NCBI GenBank assembly: GCA_009602725.1
Contig: WELB01000216.1
Location: 1 to 64,000 of the forward strand
Direction of reading: 5' to 3'
DNA length: 64,000 nt
Source: Spirogloea muscicola
Lineage: Eukaryota; Streptophyta; Zygnematophyceae; Spirogloeales; Spirogloeaceae
In this document: piece by piece, positions 51,824-63,202 of the stretch
Layout of the letters: each line of letters starts with the position of its first letter
How positions within the stretch are numbered: the stretch's first letter is position 1
Translations under genes and position numbers: made by a program
The notes under the pieces: model-generated
The model's input: the letters and a program-made list of their open reading frames with translations, nothing else
Database searches by the model: none
Told to the model about the DNA's origin: nothing

Positions 51824-51954
51824 AATTTACACCGGGACGGGCGGACGCTAACGAGGGGTACGTGTCGCGCATTGTATGGACACTTGGGGTCAAAATGTGG
51901 CCAATCGAGGCCAAATCGAGGCCAATTAGCGTCCGTCCGTCCCCGTGTAAATTT
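51824..51954. mobile_element. 131-bp MITE-like element with 28-29-bp terminal inverted repeats
   Basis: Left end AATTTACACCGGGACGGGCG (51824 on, through GACGCTAA at 51851). The right end, 51926-51954, is its reverse complement with about three differences. The interior contains two close copies of AATCGAGGCC. There is no coding capacity, as expected of a non-autonomous DNA transposon. I could not define a target-site duplication by eye. Confidence 0.75.
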
Positions 51955-52480
51955 GTCTTTAAAACCCAGTGGCCACCTGAGTTGCCGTATTACATGGCTT
52001 TCAGGCCACAAAGAGAGGGAGGCCATATCAATCCAACACACTAAGACAAAACAGATCTGAAAATTTACTTTGCATCTTGGGCCACAGCACTGTTCAGGCA
52101 AAAGCTGGTGCGAAACTTGGTGGCTTCGACGCCCTATGCTAAACGGAGAGAGGCTAAGGTAACAGTGTGAATGCTGGCTGAAGAGGAAAGTACCTACGAG
52201 CCAGCACATACAACACTGTACAGTGTGGTGGCGTGAAATGCCCTCTCTTTCAATTCATGTGCACCCTGCGCCCTCCTTAGTCAAAGCCCTTCTGACTGGC
52301 CTTTCACAGCCATATGCCAATCTTGGGCTGTACGCCTAGTGTGAGACGGCTGGACTGTTACTGTACCAAATTTGGCTGCCTTTGACATTGCTCCTGCCGA
52401 TCGTGTTCAGCAGACTCGGCTTCTTGTCTCCTCACTCAGGATCCTCCACGGAACACTTGCCCTTATCCGGAGAGTAAGCT
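51955..52480. other. Unassigned stretch
   Basis: It includes a weak module-like piece, TGGCCTTTCACAGCC, near 52298. No gene recognised. Confidence 0.35.
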
Positions 52481-52545
52481 CTTCCAAGAATGGCGAGGGC
52501 TGTGAGAGGCCAGCCCGAAAAGAGTGGACAAGGTCTGAAGGGGCC
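52480..52545 (-). repeat. Antisense hairpin module
   Basis: GGGCTGTGAGAGGCCAGCCC at about 52498-52517, followed by AAAAGAGTGGACAAGGTCTG, matches the subfamily at 34300-34345 on the opposite strand. Confidence 0.75.
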
Positions 52546-52632
52546 GCGAAGACTGGAGGACCAGCTGACCGCCCTCGTCTCGGTGGTCCGGAGGCAGATC
52601 TGCTCATGACGGCCATGATTGGGCACTCTATT

Positions 52633-52772
52633 ACACAGACAGCTGAGGCTGCGCCTTCACCCAGAGAACAGCCACACAGTCACACAGAGAGCTTAGGCTC
52701 TGCCCTCACTCAAAGATCAGTCACACAGTCACACAGAGCACAGGCTCCGCCCTCACTCAGAGAGTTGCAGCC
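52633..52772 (+). repeat. Minisatellite, about three units of roughly 49 bp
   Basis: Units share CACACAGTCACACAGAG, then GCTCTGCCCTCACTC or close variants. They are not in a gene. Confidence 0.75.
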
Positions 52773-53555
52773 ATAGCTAGGGCGAGCAGAGCAGCAGCGA
52801 GTCGTCTCTAATCTATACATGGGGTATAAGACCGATGTGCCGGGGATGTGCCCCTTCTTACAAGGAGCGCTTCCATGGCACACAAGGCTGAGTCAGATCG
52901 TTGCCCAGCCCATCCGCTGGTTCACCATACTAAAAAATAGTTTACCGCCCGGTTTGCTGGTCCACCAAACATTACAGTCAACAGGACGTGGTCGCCAGCC
53001 CCCCGAGCGGTGGGCCTCGCCTGCAACCTCAACCTTGTACTTATCGACGCTTTCAGAGTGGGAGCACGTACGTCGGTTGTGCCTGACTTGGCAGTAATCC
53101 ACGCGGAGCACAGAAAGGGGAGGTAGAAAAGGGACCAGTTCCGAGGAAACCAATTGCATATGTGCACTGTGGACAATCACGGCGGCTACGACAGGAAATG
53201 GTCCTCCCTCTTCCAGCCCAGCCGTTTAATTCACGTCTTTGCAGTCGGGGGCCGGCTTGAAGCATACTAGCATTTCGCCAGCAATAGTTGCTTGAAACGG
53301 GATTCGGCTTTCGTTGCCTTTGCAGCACTCCCAAGCTTTTGCAAATCATCAGTGTGCTGTGCGCGCTTTAAGCCAGGCCACGGGATTTTATGGCGTTGCT
53401 CCAAGTCCGCAAGTTGATGTGTGGGATCTGTATGTGCTCCTTCGTGGGTGCTGAAGTGTCCGTTTTAGCTGGCTTCCGCACTGTGTCCTTAAGCCTCCCT
53501 TAGCATAAGGCTTCATTTGCAAGTTGATAACCTACTCGTCCACCACATACAAGCC
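52773..53555. other. Intergenic stretch without a recognised feature
   Basis: No long conserved frame, repeat or RNA gene could be recognised on either strand. Confidence 0.4.
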
Positions 53556-53835
53556 TTATCTCAGTCACTGTGTCCTGCTACCGCATGCGGTTCTCTATGT
53601 CCCTAGAGCGGTCCCAAGCGCTTGCTTTGCACCGCCGAGCCGGTCGCGCCCTTGCAGCAGCCTCTGGCTTGCGCGGCGGGGATGCTCTTCCTCCCCTCAG
53701 CTCATATGAATTACTACTGCTGACAGGGGGGTACTAAGAGCGCCCTATAGCCTGTGGCTCCGTCATAAACACCTGTATGCATCTGGCTGGCTTTACAGCC
53801 GCTCTTCTAACATCAGCAGCCGCACTCTCTTTACC
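53556..53835 (+). repeat. Short retroelement coding end and 3' tail
   Basis: The plus strand repeats 34565-34840 closely: the common tail from CYRMRFSMSLERSQALALHR, the terminus, then CTGGCTGGCTTTACAGCCGC. Truncated at its left end. Confidence 0.75.
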
Positions 53836-54116
53836 AGCATGAAGAACAGAGCCATGGTCGGCCTCATGGGGCCGACCACTTAGCTTGCCAAGTAGTGCTT
53901 GCGGCTTATTGGCTATCTTCATTCTTGGAGATCAACTCCCACTTTGAACTGCGCCTGCCTCAGGACATCAACATGTCCTGGCTTTGGCTGCACACTGACT
54001 ATCGGTAGCAAAGCGTCCTCCATAGCTGGAGGTAAATTTGAGCTCTAAGGCCTTGAAGATGAGTGCAAGTACAGTACCAAGTTACTGACTCAACAGGATA
54101 TACAGAACATAGTCCA
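53836..54116. other. 3' flank of the LysM coiled-coil gene
   Basis: AT-richer DNA, probably holding the 3' UTR of the gene on the minus strand. Confidence 0.4.
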
Positions 54117-57100
54117 TTATGGATCTCGGGTACTATTTTTTGATAGCATCTCTTGCCACATTGCAGCCACACGTTCCTTGATCTCCTGCGCTCGCTGTAC
54201 ATCCCCCTTGCTGTTGTAGCTGCCGTTGCCGTCACTCTTGCGGAGCTCCGTAGGTCCCCCCGTCCACTCCATCTGCCTAGTTACCCGCTGGCGCACCTCG
54301 GTAGCAAGCTGCTCAGCCTTGTTCTCGGCTGCCCTTAGCCTCTCATCCAGGCCAGACAGCGCCTGTGTCGAAGCTGCGGCCTCATCCGCAGGCCCTTTCT
54401 TAAGTTCCGGCCTTGTGATAGACCTTGCATTTCTGGAGCCTGGCTCCTGTGTAGAGAGGCGTGCAGCCTCATGCTCTAGCTCCTTCGTCCACTGCTCGCC
54501 AGCTCCCTCTTCCAGGACCTCCCTTGGCGCCTCAGGTGTTCTACGGAACCTGGCAGCCACCAAGGTCGCAGAAGTGAGACCAGACTAAGGTGGCCTCTCC
54601 ACGTCCACAGACTTGGTGCTATGCAGGCTCCTTGAGACGAAAGCTATATGTGATTGAGCTTATATTCTATCAAGACCTGCAAATATGCCAGCTGTATCAC
54701 GAAAGCATGTGGACTGCTGGAGGTGAATCAAGATGACATAAATGCAGGCATTCTGGGAGCTTGTGCACATGGCCTACTCTTGCATGAGCTTTTCCTTGAG
54801 CTGGGCTATCTCCTGCTGATGTTGTTGTTTCAGAGCCTCGGTGACTTCATCTCTTTCCTTCAGTACACTGTCGGCCTGCCTCTTGAACAGCTTGAGTTGC
54901 CCCCCTTGCACATCATATTGCGCCTTGAGCTCTGCCAGCTGTGATTGCAAAGCTGTCAAAGTCTGCTGCACTTCATGCGCACCTTGATCATCTTCTTGTC
55001 GCTCCATCTCCTGCCGCGCAGATAAATCGGCCTGTTCTTCTGACAAGGCACGGGCTTGCTCTAGCTGTGACACTAGATCTGCTTCTCTCTGCTTCATCAC
55101 TGATAGGTTAGCTTCCAGCTCCTGTTCGTGCTGCTGGGCCTGGATGACCTGTGCTTCCAGGGCACTCTGTAACCTATCTTCTAGCAAAGAGAGCTGCTCC
55201 CGTAGAGCTTCCACGTCGCCAAGCAACTCCCACGCATCTGGAGATGGGGTGATGTCTGAGAGCGGCAGTTGCAAGGAAGAATACCAGTCAATGACTAGGC
55301 TGCACTTCTGCCAGCCCAGGCGTGCAGACAGCAGCCCATGATTTCGTCAAGTGGGAGAGTGCTGTCTACTGCAGCTTGAAGAGCTCGCCTAAAAGCTCGC
55401 CTTTTTTGACTTCAGACGACTCATGTAGGATAGGGTACTACTTCTAGCCTATCAAGCGTGTATGACCTAGAGGCTTACTCTTGTTGCACTTGCGTTCACA
55501 TTGCGATGTTCACATTGCGACGTTAATGCGTGCAATGCATACAACAACAGAGTTAGCACAGTGTGCACCTGTGAAGATGGGCTGGTACACACCTGTTCCA
55601 AGGGCTTGATTGAATGCCTGCTCTGCATCAGCAAGCATGCCTCGGTGGCGTAATACCAGCTCTGTCAAGCTGACTGTGCTCTCAGACGGTTGCAGACTGC
55701 CGACCGTCCCAGCCTGGTCTGGCTCTCGAATAGTCAGCTTCGCACGAGCTTCATGAACCTCCGCTCTGACCCTCTCCAGCTCAGCCGCTCCCCGCTGCTT
55801 GGCAACTAGAGCCTCAGCAGCCTCGCTCTTCAGCTGCTCCAACTGCTTAGCTGTCCTGATGGCCTCAGCCTTCATCTCCTCTATGGTTGAGTCCCTCTTC
55901 TTCAACAGAGACATAGCCTTCTGCAGCTCGTTCCCTGCTTCTTCCCGGGCTGTCAGCTTCGCACGAGCTTCATGAACCTCCGCTCTGACCCTCTCCAGCT
56001 CAGCTGCTCCCTGCTGCTTGGCAGCTAGAGCCTCAGCAGCCTCGCTCTTCAGCTGCTCCATCTGCTTAGCTGTCCTGACGGACTCAGCCTTCATCTCCTC
56101 TATGGTCGAGTCCCTCTTCTTCAAGAGAGACATAGCCTTCTTCAGCTCGGTCCCTGCTTCTGCCCGGGCTGTCAGCTTCGCACGAGCATCATGAACCTCC
56201 GCTCTGACGTTCTCCAGCTCAGCTGCTCCCCGCTGCTTGGCAGCTAGAGCCTCGGCAGCCTCGCTCTTCAGCTGCTCCATCTGCTTAGCTGTCCTGACGG
56301 CCTCAGCCTTCATCTCCTCTATGGTCGAGTCCCTCTTCTTCAAGAGAGACATTGCCTTCTTCAGCTCGGTCCCTGCTTCTTCCCGGGCTGTCAGCTTTGC
56401 ACGAGCTTCATGAACCTCCGCTCTGACCCTCTCCAGCTCAGCCGCTCCCCGCTGCTTGGCAGCTAGAGCCTTGGCAGCCTCGCTCTTCAGCTGCTCCATC
56501 TGCTTAGCTGTCCTGGTGGTTTCAGCCTTCATCTCCTCTATTGTTGAGTCCCTCTTCTTCAACAAAGACATTGCCTTCTGCAGCTCGGTCCTTGCTTCCC
56601 GGGCCTGTGCAGCTGCTTGTTCCCTCTGCTGTGCACGCTCGCGAGCTTCATCAGCTTCAGCTGCACTTGCCAGCTGGTTCTTCAACTTAACATCCTCTGC
56701 CTCCCTCAGCCGCGTGCTGACACCCTCCAGATCCCTGGCGAGCTTCTGGTTCTCGCTCTCGGCAGCTGCCACACCTGCCCTTGCTTGCGCAAGCTCCTCC
56801 TTGAGCCGCTTGTTCTCCTCCACCACAGGCCTCAGTACGTCATCGCTCACCCCAACCTTGGCCTGGCTGGCCAACCTCATCTGCCTTTCCTTGTCCACAG
56901 CAGTCTTCAGGCTCTCTACCTCCTCCTGTGCTTGGGTGACCTTCTGCTCCCTTTCCTCTAAGGCCTTCAACAGCTCCGACTCCCTCGTCTTTAGCCGGCC
57001 TTCCACCTGATCAGCCCTCCTTTCCAGCTCTTTGGCCATCTGAACAGCTGAAGCCAGCTCCTTGCTTTGGAGCACCATGGTGTCCACCTTCCCAGCCGCT

Positions 57101-59669
57101 TCTTTACTCCTGACCTTTTCGGAGGCAAGCATTTCCTTTGCTTCATGGATTTGTGCTTCCAACTTTTTGGCTAGAGATCTGCACTCAAGATGCTCAAAAC
57201 AACAACGTTGTCATGATAGAGCTACCAAAGCGGGATGATTTTGCACAGAGCTGAAAAAACATATAGAGAGGCTTGCTCACAAGGAAGCCATATTTGATGC
57301 ATAGTCTCTGCGTATCCAAGATTTGGCTCAGGAACAGACTGAGAAGCATCTAGCTGGCTGAGAAGGCCCTTGACCTCCTCCCGGTGGCCTGCTTCACTCT
57401 GCTCCATATGCTCCCGTAGTAGGTCAAGGTCCTCCCTAGCATCCCCTTCAGGTTCCAGGACTTTCACCAAGCTGCTCGCCGCAGCTGCTTCAACGCTCCT
57501 GCACCAGCAGACGCTCCATCAAGGCCACTGACAAGCAACAGCTGTTCGTTGCAGGTGCAGCAACGCTTGAGCACACACGCATCTCAATCGACTCTATGCT
57601 CCAGTGATCCCTGGATCAATTAAATGCAGGTTGGATGTGTCATGCTGGCATAAGATCAACATCGACATAGCAAGTGTGAGTCGGCCCTGCTTGGGTAGCT
57701 ACCGTCGAAGGTCGTCAACAAGCTCCTGCGATCCAGCAATGCGTCTCTCCAGCTCGACAATGCGCTGGTCGCGCTCCTTGTCAACCTTCATGTAGTGCTC
57801 AACGAGCTCCCTGGTCACTGACAGCTGCTGTTGTTTCTCGTCCATTTCTCGCTGCAGTCACTCGAGGTCATGATGCATCTGTTAGGGTTCCAGGATTCAC
57901 ACATGTAAATGAAGCCCACAAGTGTCGAAAAGTGCCAGGCCCACGGGCTGCTGAATGGTATACAGGTGCAAGTCACATGCAGAACGACAAGTATTGTTAG
58001 GACTGGCAAGCCTTATCTTACCTGCAGAGTCTCCATGCTGTCTGCCGCAGCTGCTCCGGGCCTAGCGGCTTTCTTAAGCTTCCTCTTGAGCTCCTCCACC
58101 TGCTCCTCAAGCACCCGCTTCTCCACGGCTGCAACCGCCTTCAAGCTGCCCATCTCATCCTCGTGCTCCCTCTCCATCTGGCTAATCAGCTGCTCCTCTG
58201 CATCGCTGGCCTCCTTTCCCTGTCTCTTCAGTGCCGCCACCTGACCTGCGACTTCTTCCAGCTGAGCTTCCAGCTTTGCGCGGACATCCTCACTCTCCCT
58301 CTTCGCCGCCCCGAGCTGCTGGCTCGTCTCGCTCAGCCTGCCCTCCATCTCCTGCACGGCCTGCTGTAACCTGTTTACCTCGTTCGCCTTTTTCCTTTCA
58401 TCATCTTCCAATGTGGCCCTTCTTGCAGCCTCTTCCTTCTTCTCCTGCGATGCAGCCTGCAGCTTGCCTTGGAGCTCCTCGGCTTGGGCAGCCAAGGCTG
58501 CATGCGATACCTCCAGCTTCTGCAGGTTTTCGGTGGCTCTTTTAGCAGCAAGATCCGCCTGCTCCCGTGCTTCCACAGCCTTCAGCTGGAGACTCTCGAC
58601 CTCCTTGCTTTTCCTGACAGCACGCTCAAGCTGAGCAGCGAGCTCCTCCAGCTTCTGCTGTTTTTCTGCGAGCTGTGCCTGGCTTGAAGCCTGCTCAAGA
58701 CTCCTCCCTCCCTCCTCTGCGACCTGGCGACTTTCTCCCACTTGCTTTTTGGGAGTTGACTGCTCAGCAGCCCGCGGCTCCTGCAGAACCCTGTGTCGAT
58801 CATCCATTGCCGCTGCTGCCCTTGCCCCGCTTGCTGGCCCGTCTCCCCCTGCTTCCTCGGACATGCTTCGCTGCGTGACCCCGGCAGACCCAGTCGCCCC
58901 GGCCCTGTCTGCCCTCGACAAAGTTGCTGACTGAAGCTGGGAGCCTCTCTCCTCCATATCAGCCTCCTCTGTGGTACTGTTTTTGGACAAGAATCCCTTG
59001 ACGGCCACAACAAGGGCCGCTACCGCGAGCCCGTACAGCAGGAACCTAGACAAGGGCCCAGCAGCAGCGCCGCTCTGCGGCTGGTTTGGGAAGGACGAGT
59101 GGTTGCCTCTCCAGCTCTCTGAAGAGCTGGTCACCAGGCCTCCTTGCCTGCTGCCAGAATGAACATAGACCTCTTGTCCTTCCAAAATCACCTCACCCAT
59201 ACCCGCATTCAGCGCCAGAAGCTGAGAGAGCGTCAGGCCGTGCTTGGCCGCGATCCTGGAGAGCGTGTCACCCGGCTGCACCCTGTACACGCTCCTCTGG
59301 CTCGAAGCATGCTGCTGGAAGCAGCGACAACAGCACGCCGTGACCAGGCCACAGATCAAAGCCCAAGTCCAGGTCATACAGACTAAGAGCAATTCAAAAC
59401 CACCGAAGCTACTCTGACAAGCCCTGAATACGCGTGACAGCTGCGGCAGCAGCCGCAGCCGGAGTTGACACTGGACTTACAAAGGTCCGCGGGGATGGCC
59501 TGGAGCTGGCACTTCCAGGCGACGCAAATGAGCTGCTTTGTGCAGCATTGCCTCTGGACGACGAGGCGGCCTTGACAGTGAGGCCCCGACTGGCTGGAGA
59601 CAAGGAGGGACCAGTAGCAGCTTCAGCGCCAAGGCTTGTCACTAGGCCGATTGGGGAAATGCCATACAT
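54117..59669 (-). CDS. LysM-domain coiled-coil protein, plastid-like N-terminus
   Basis: I do not recognise a named family. Exon 1 (59669-59481) encodes MYGISPIGLVTSL, then a Ser/Ala-rich, acid-poor stretch with LTVKAASSSRGNAAQ, like a plastid transit peptide; it ends at a strong GTAAGT donor. Exon 2 (59314-58022) opens with a LysM domain, YRVQPGDTLSRIAAKHGLTL through EGQEVYV, which binds N-acetylglucosamine polymers such as peptidoglycan. A single membrane segment, LLYGLAVAALVVAVKGFL, follows. The remainder, more than 1000 residues, is charged coiled coil rich in Glu, Lys, Ala and Gln. It contains four tandem 73-residue repeats at about 55.75-56.6 kb. The last exon ends KERVAAMWQEMLSKNSTRDP (stop 54117-54119). 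Predicted topology: a LysM head on one side of a membrane and a long rod on the other. Function is unknown. Some exon joins in 54.1-57.3 kb are approximate. Confidence 0.82.
55735..56610 (-). repeat. Four 219-bp in-frame tandem repeats in the coiled coil
   Basis: Each unit encodes 73 residues centred on MSLLKKRDSTIEEMKAEA and KQMEQLKSEAAEALAAKQ. Units begin near 56595, 56375, 56155 and 55935 (minus strand). They are close to identical at the DNA level, which suggests recent expansion or gene conversion. 73 is not a multiple of seven, so each unit must shift the heptad phase. Confidence 0.88.
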
Positions 59670-60059
59670 GCTCCTCCAGCCACGAGGCACGAGCAGTCTT
59701 GGCAGGGCATGATGGCCTTCTGGGCTGTGCACAGACGAGGGGCTGCTGCTGTGGGCAGCTCACCAGAAAGGCAGGTCGACCGTCGGCAGGGCTGGAGGAA
59801 GGGGCTGGGAAACGGGGCGAGGGCGGAGCGGCCCTGTCGCCGCAAGCGTGCGCCGCACGGACCAAGGAGTGCCGACGGCGGGAGCGGCGCTCGCTTCCGC
59901 TGCGCCGCCGGCAGCGCAGACGCATCGCAGCTCGCGCCGTGCAGCCGGACGGCGCCGGAGCCCCGCGCGGCGGCGGCTGTGGGAGGGGCACTCACTTCAC
60001 GGCCCCGCCCAGGGGCGCTGCCACCGCCGCCGCCGCCAGCAAGCAGGCCCGGCAGCCGT

Positions 60060-60423
60060 NNNNNNNNNNNNNNNNNNNNNNNNNNNNNNNNNNNNNNNNN
60101 NNNNNNNNNNNNNNNNNNNNNNNNNNNNNNNNNNNNNNNNNNNNNNNNNNNNNNNNNNNNNNNNNNNNNNNNNNNNNNNNNNNNNNNNNNNNNNNNNNNN
60201 NNNNNNNNNNNNNNNNNNNNNNNNNNNNNNNNNNNNNNNNNNNNNNNNNNNNNNNNNNNNNNNNNNNNNNNNNNNNNNNNNNNNNNNNNNNNNNNNNNNN
60301 NNNNNNNNNNNNNNNNNNNNNNNNNNNNNNNNNNNNNNNNNNNNNNNNNNNNNNNNNNNNNNNNNNNNNNNNNNNNNNNNNNNNNNNNNNNNNNNNNNNN
60401 NNNNNNNNNNNNNNNNNNNNNNN
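60060..60423. other. Assembly gap of 364 unknown bases
   Basis: A run of N in a very GC-rich stretch. It probably contains the 5' end of the J-domain gene and part of a promoter shared with the LysM gene. A CCG microsatellite lies at about 60461-60486, just after it. Confidence 0.95.
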
Positions 60424-63202
60424 GGCTCCTGCCACTCCCCTTGCCGCCGGAGGTCGCCGCTGCCGCCGCCGCCGCCGCCGCCGCCCAGCGGCTCCGGCAA
60501 GCCGCGCGGCGCGAGGCGAGGCAGCCCTCCTCGCTCTGCGCACGCTTGCTGCGCTCCTCCCCGGCCACTGGTCCGGGATGGGAGCTCGGCGCTCGCTCGC
60601 GCAGGCTGGCCGCCAAGAACGGCGCCGGCCGCGCGAGGCGTCCTCTGAGGCCGGCTCTGGCGGCAACGTCGTGGCGCGCGCAGGCGCGGCTGCTGGCGAC
60701 GGCCCCCGGCGAGGCGGCCGAGCAGGACCTGTACGCCGTGCTGGGCGTGCCGCGGGGCTGCGATGCCGTGGCGATCAAGCGCGCCTTCTACGGCAGGGCC
60801 AAGCGGCTGCACCCCGACGCCAGGCCTCGCCGGGGGCAGGGCCCCGCCGCCGCCAGCGCGGGCTCGCCGCAGCCTGGCTCCGGGGTTGACGACACCGAGC
60901 TCTTCATCCGCCTGGCGGCCGCGTACGAGGTACTCGACCGCCGCTGATGACCTCTGGCCACCACATTTGCAATTGAGAGGCCTGGGTTCAAGTGCCAAGA
61001 TCTGCCAGCCGCACGACGCTCCTCCCAAAAGCCACAACTTTTCTTACGTGGACAGAGCTGCTCCGACGTCCTCAGGTCCTGTCGGAGCCCCGTCGCCGCG
61101 CCATCTACGACGCGCAGTCGTGCCCAGCTCAATCACAGTCCAGCCCAAGTGCTTCGGCGGCGCCCACTTCACCTTACCATCGCAATGCAGGTGATGCGTC
61201 AAACAGTCAGGAGTGGGACACGGGGGGATCGGACGTGGCCGAGTGGCTCCGGTACTACAGGCAGCTCGTCACCAGGGCCGTGCACACGACCGCAATCCCC
61301 GCCGCGCCGGGCCTGCGGGACCTGAGGGCCTCCATCGAAGACCGGGTGCATGGGGAGCTGCACGCAGCTCTGAAGAGGGCCTACTTTGGGCCCCCGCTCG
61401 AGGTGGGCTTGGAGCTGGGGCTGCCGGCCTGCTTCGAAGCCGAGGAGCGCTCGCACGCCTGGGTCCCTGATGTCCTCCAGCTGGTGTCGGGACGGCAGCT
61501 GCTGGGCGCCGTGCGTGAACACCACCGGGTGGGGATCGAGTCCTGCGATACGGCAGCTCAGACTCCTCTCGTCACAACGCAAGATCCTGGGAGCGGCTGC
61601 TTGATCGAGACGGCTGAAGAGGGTGGAGCTGGGACAGCGCCGGAAGAGGGTGGAGCCGGGACAGCGCCAGAGAAGGAAGTTGAGGGCGTGGAAGAAAGAT
61701 GGGCTGGCCAGGAGTGGTCACGCCAGGACGAGTCTCGAAATGCAGGAGGAGCTGCTTGCTCCGTGCAGGCAACGCAAGACGATTCCCAGAGGAGAGAGGC
61801 CGCCTTTCCCGCCCTGGAACTTGAGCTTCATGGCAAGGTTGTTGCAGTGGCGACAAGAGAGAGCGTCTCAACTGCGCAGTTGAGGGAGGGCTCTCATATT
61901 CTTGAGCATCCTGTGAGTCAGAACGAGGAGGAGGAGCTGCTGCAGCATCTCGGAGGGGAGGAAGCTGTGGACTGTGTCAGTGTGTTTGATACAGGCGGTG
62001 CAGAATTGCCCGGCAGGCCGTTGTTGTTGGGCCGGATCTGGGGTTTGGGCAGCACCGAGAATGGTGCCAGAAGCTGCTCAGTCATCTCTACTCAAGGCAG
62101 GAGGACCCATGCCGTTATCCACCACCACTTGCCAATGGTAAGTGTGTACGTGAAAGCCAAATCTTCTCCTCCTCCTGACTGTGGAAGCAAGCATGCTAGA
62201 AGATAAAGCTTTGAGACTGTAATAGAATCGGTATTTCATCTTGCAGTATTGCTGTGAGCAGTGTGTCTTATGAAGGCGATCAGTGAAGTATGCACTGCAG
62301 TGGTCAGTCTGCAGTATCAGCTTAGCCTTTCTACTCCGTCAGATCCATCCTATTTACGTGGACAGACAGGCCTCACAGATGTCTCGGGTGCACAATGAAG
62401 GTGCCTGCAGGTGAGGTACATGCAGTGGTATGAGCTACGGGGTGCACGCCAGCCTTGTGTATGTCGAGCTCGACGGGCCCATCTGCTTTCTTCCAGGTTA
62501 ACCCTTGCCTGCTACTTGTCCTGCAGTCATGTAAATTCTCTGGGGTCCAGCCACGCACTGTCAGAATCTCGTGGCACAGTCGTCACTCACAATTCCGTAA
62601 GTCTGCAATGCTTTCCAGCGTAAATGTGACTGCTTATAGGCACACAAAGTCAGCATTGCTATTCTCCATTTGCAGGTACTGGCTGTTTGAGCCAAGGTGT
62701 AGAACGCACGACCAAGGGGGATGGTATTTTGAGATGTTTGACAGCAACGCTCAGAATCCTGCTGCGAATTGCAGCAGCCCTTCTGCAGACATACTCGACA
62801 TGGCAGAGAGGAGGTTTCATAGAAGCTCTGCCAGTGGTTGGACATATAACAGCGCATCTGAAGGCAGGTAGTTGTTGTGCAGATCCAAGAGCTTGTCATG
62901 TTACCATTAGGCTAGCCATTCCCTTGCTGCCGTTGTCGCTGTATTTTCAGGTCAAACAGCAGGAACACTTACTTACCAGTGCTTCTGCAGCGCAAGAGAT
63001 TTGAGTGTATTCCAAGTGACCAGCTCATTTTTGCAGGCTGCATCCAGCGGTGTACATCCTGTCAGCCGCATACAAGACGCTCGACATGGAAGCCCAGAAA
63101 AGGGCTAGGAACTCCAGCAACACTATCAGCAGATACTGGAGCAGATTTGTTGCTGGAATCGAGGAAAAACTTATGCAAAGTCGCACAAGAGCAGGACGAT
63201 GA
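60424..63202 (+). CDS. J-domain (DnaJ-like) co-chaperone, plant type, 5' end in gap
   Basis: J domains stimulate Hsp70 ATPase activity through an HPD motif. Here the J domain reads DLYAVLGVPRGCDAVAIKRA, then AKRLHPDAR with the HPD intact, then FIRLAAAYEV. An intron follows (60930-61075), then LSEPRRRAIYDAQ. A glycine/proline-rich insertion lengthens the loop between helices II and III. Downstream is a second conserved-looking block, WLRYYRQLVTRAVHTT, IEDRVHGELHAALKRAYFGP and LPACFEAEERS, which I associate with a plant-specific J-protein group but cannot name. Then comes an acidic low-complexity stretch. Further exons give YWLFEPRCRTHDQGGWYFEM (about 62677-62740) and HPAVYILSAAYKTLDMEAQK, ending at 63200-63202. 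The start codon is not visible. The Ala/Arg-rich sequence before the J domain could be an organelle targeting peptide. Confidence 0.8.

Noticed and set aside
52633-52772. CRISPR-like array
   Set aside because: Three imperfect adjacent units without distinct spacers, in a eukaryotic genome: a minisatellite.
56456-57010. Plus-strand frame rich in Ser/Leu/Ala opposite the coiled coil
   Set aside because: Shadow of the repeated coiled-coil gene on the minus strand, mirroring its codon periodicity.
59636-60947. Long open frames spanning the 364-base gap on both strands
   Set aside because: They are open only because unknown bases contain no stops, in very GC-rich DNA. Only the J-domain part after the gap has a family signature.
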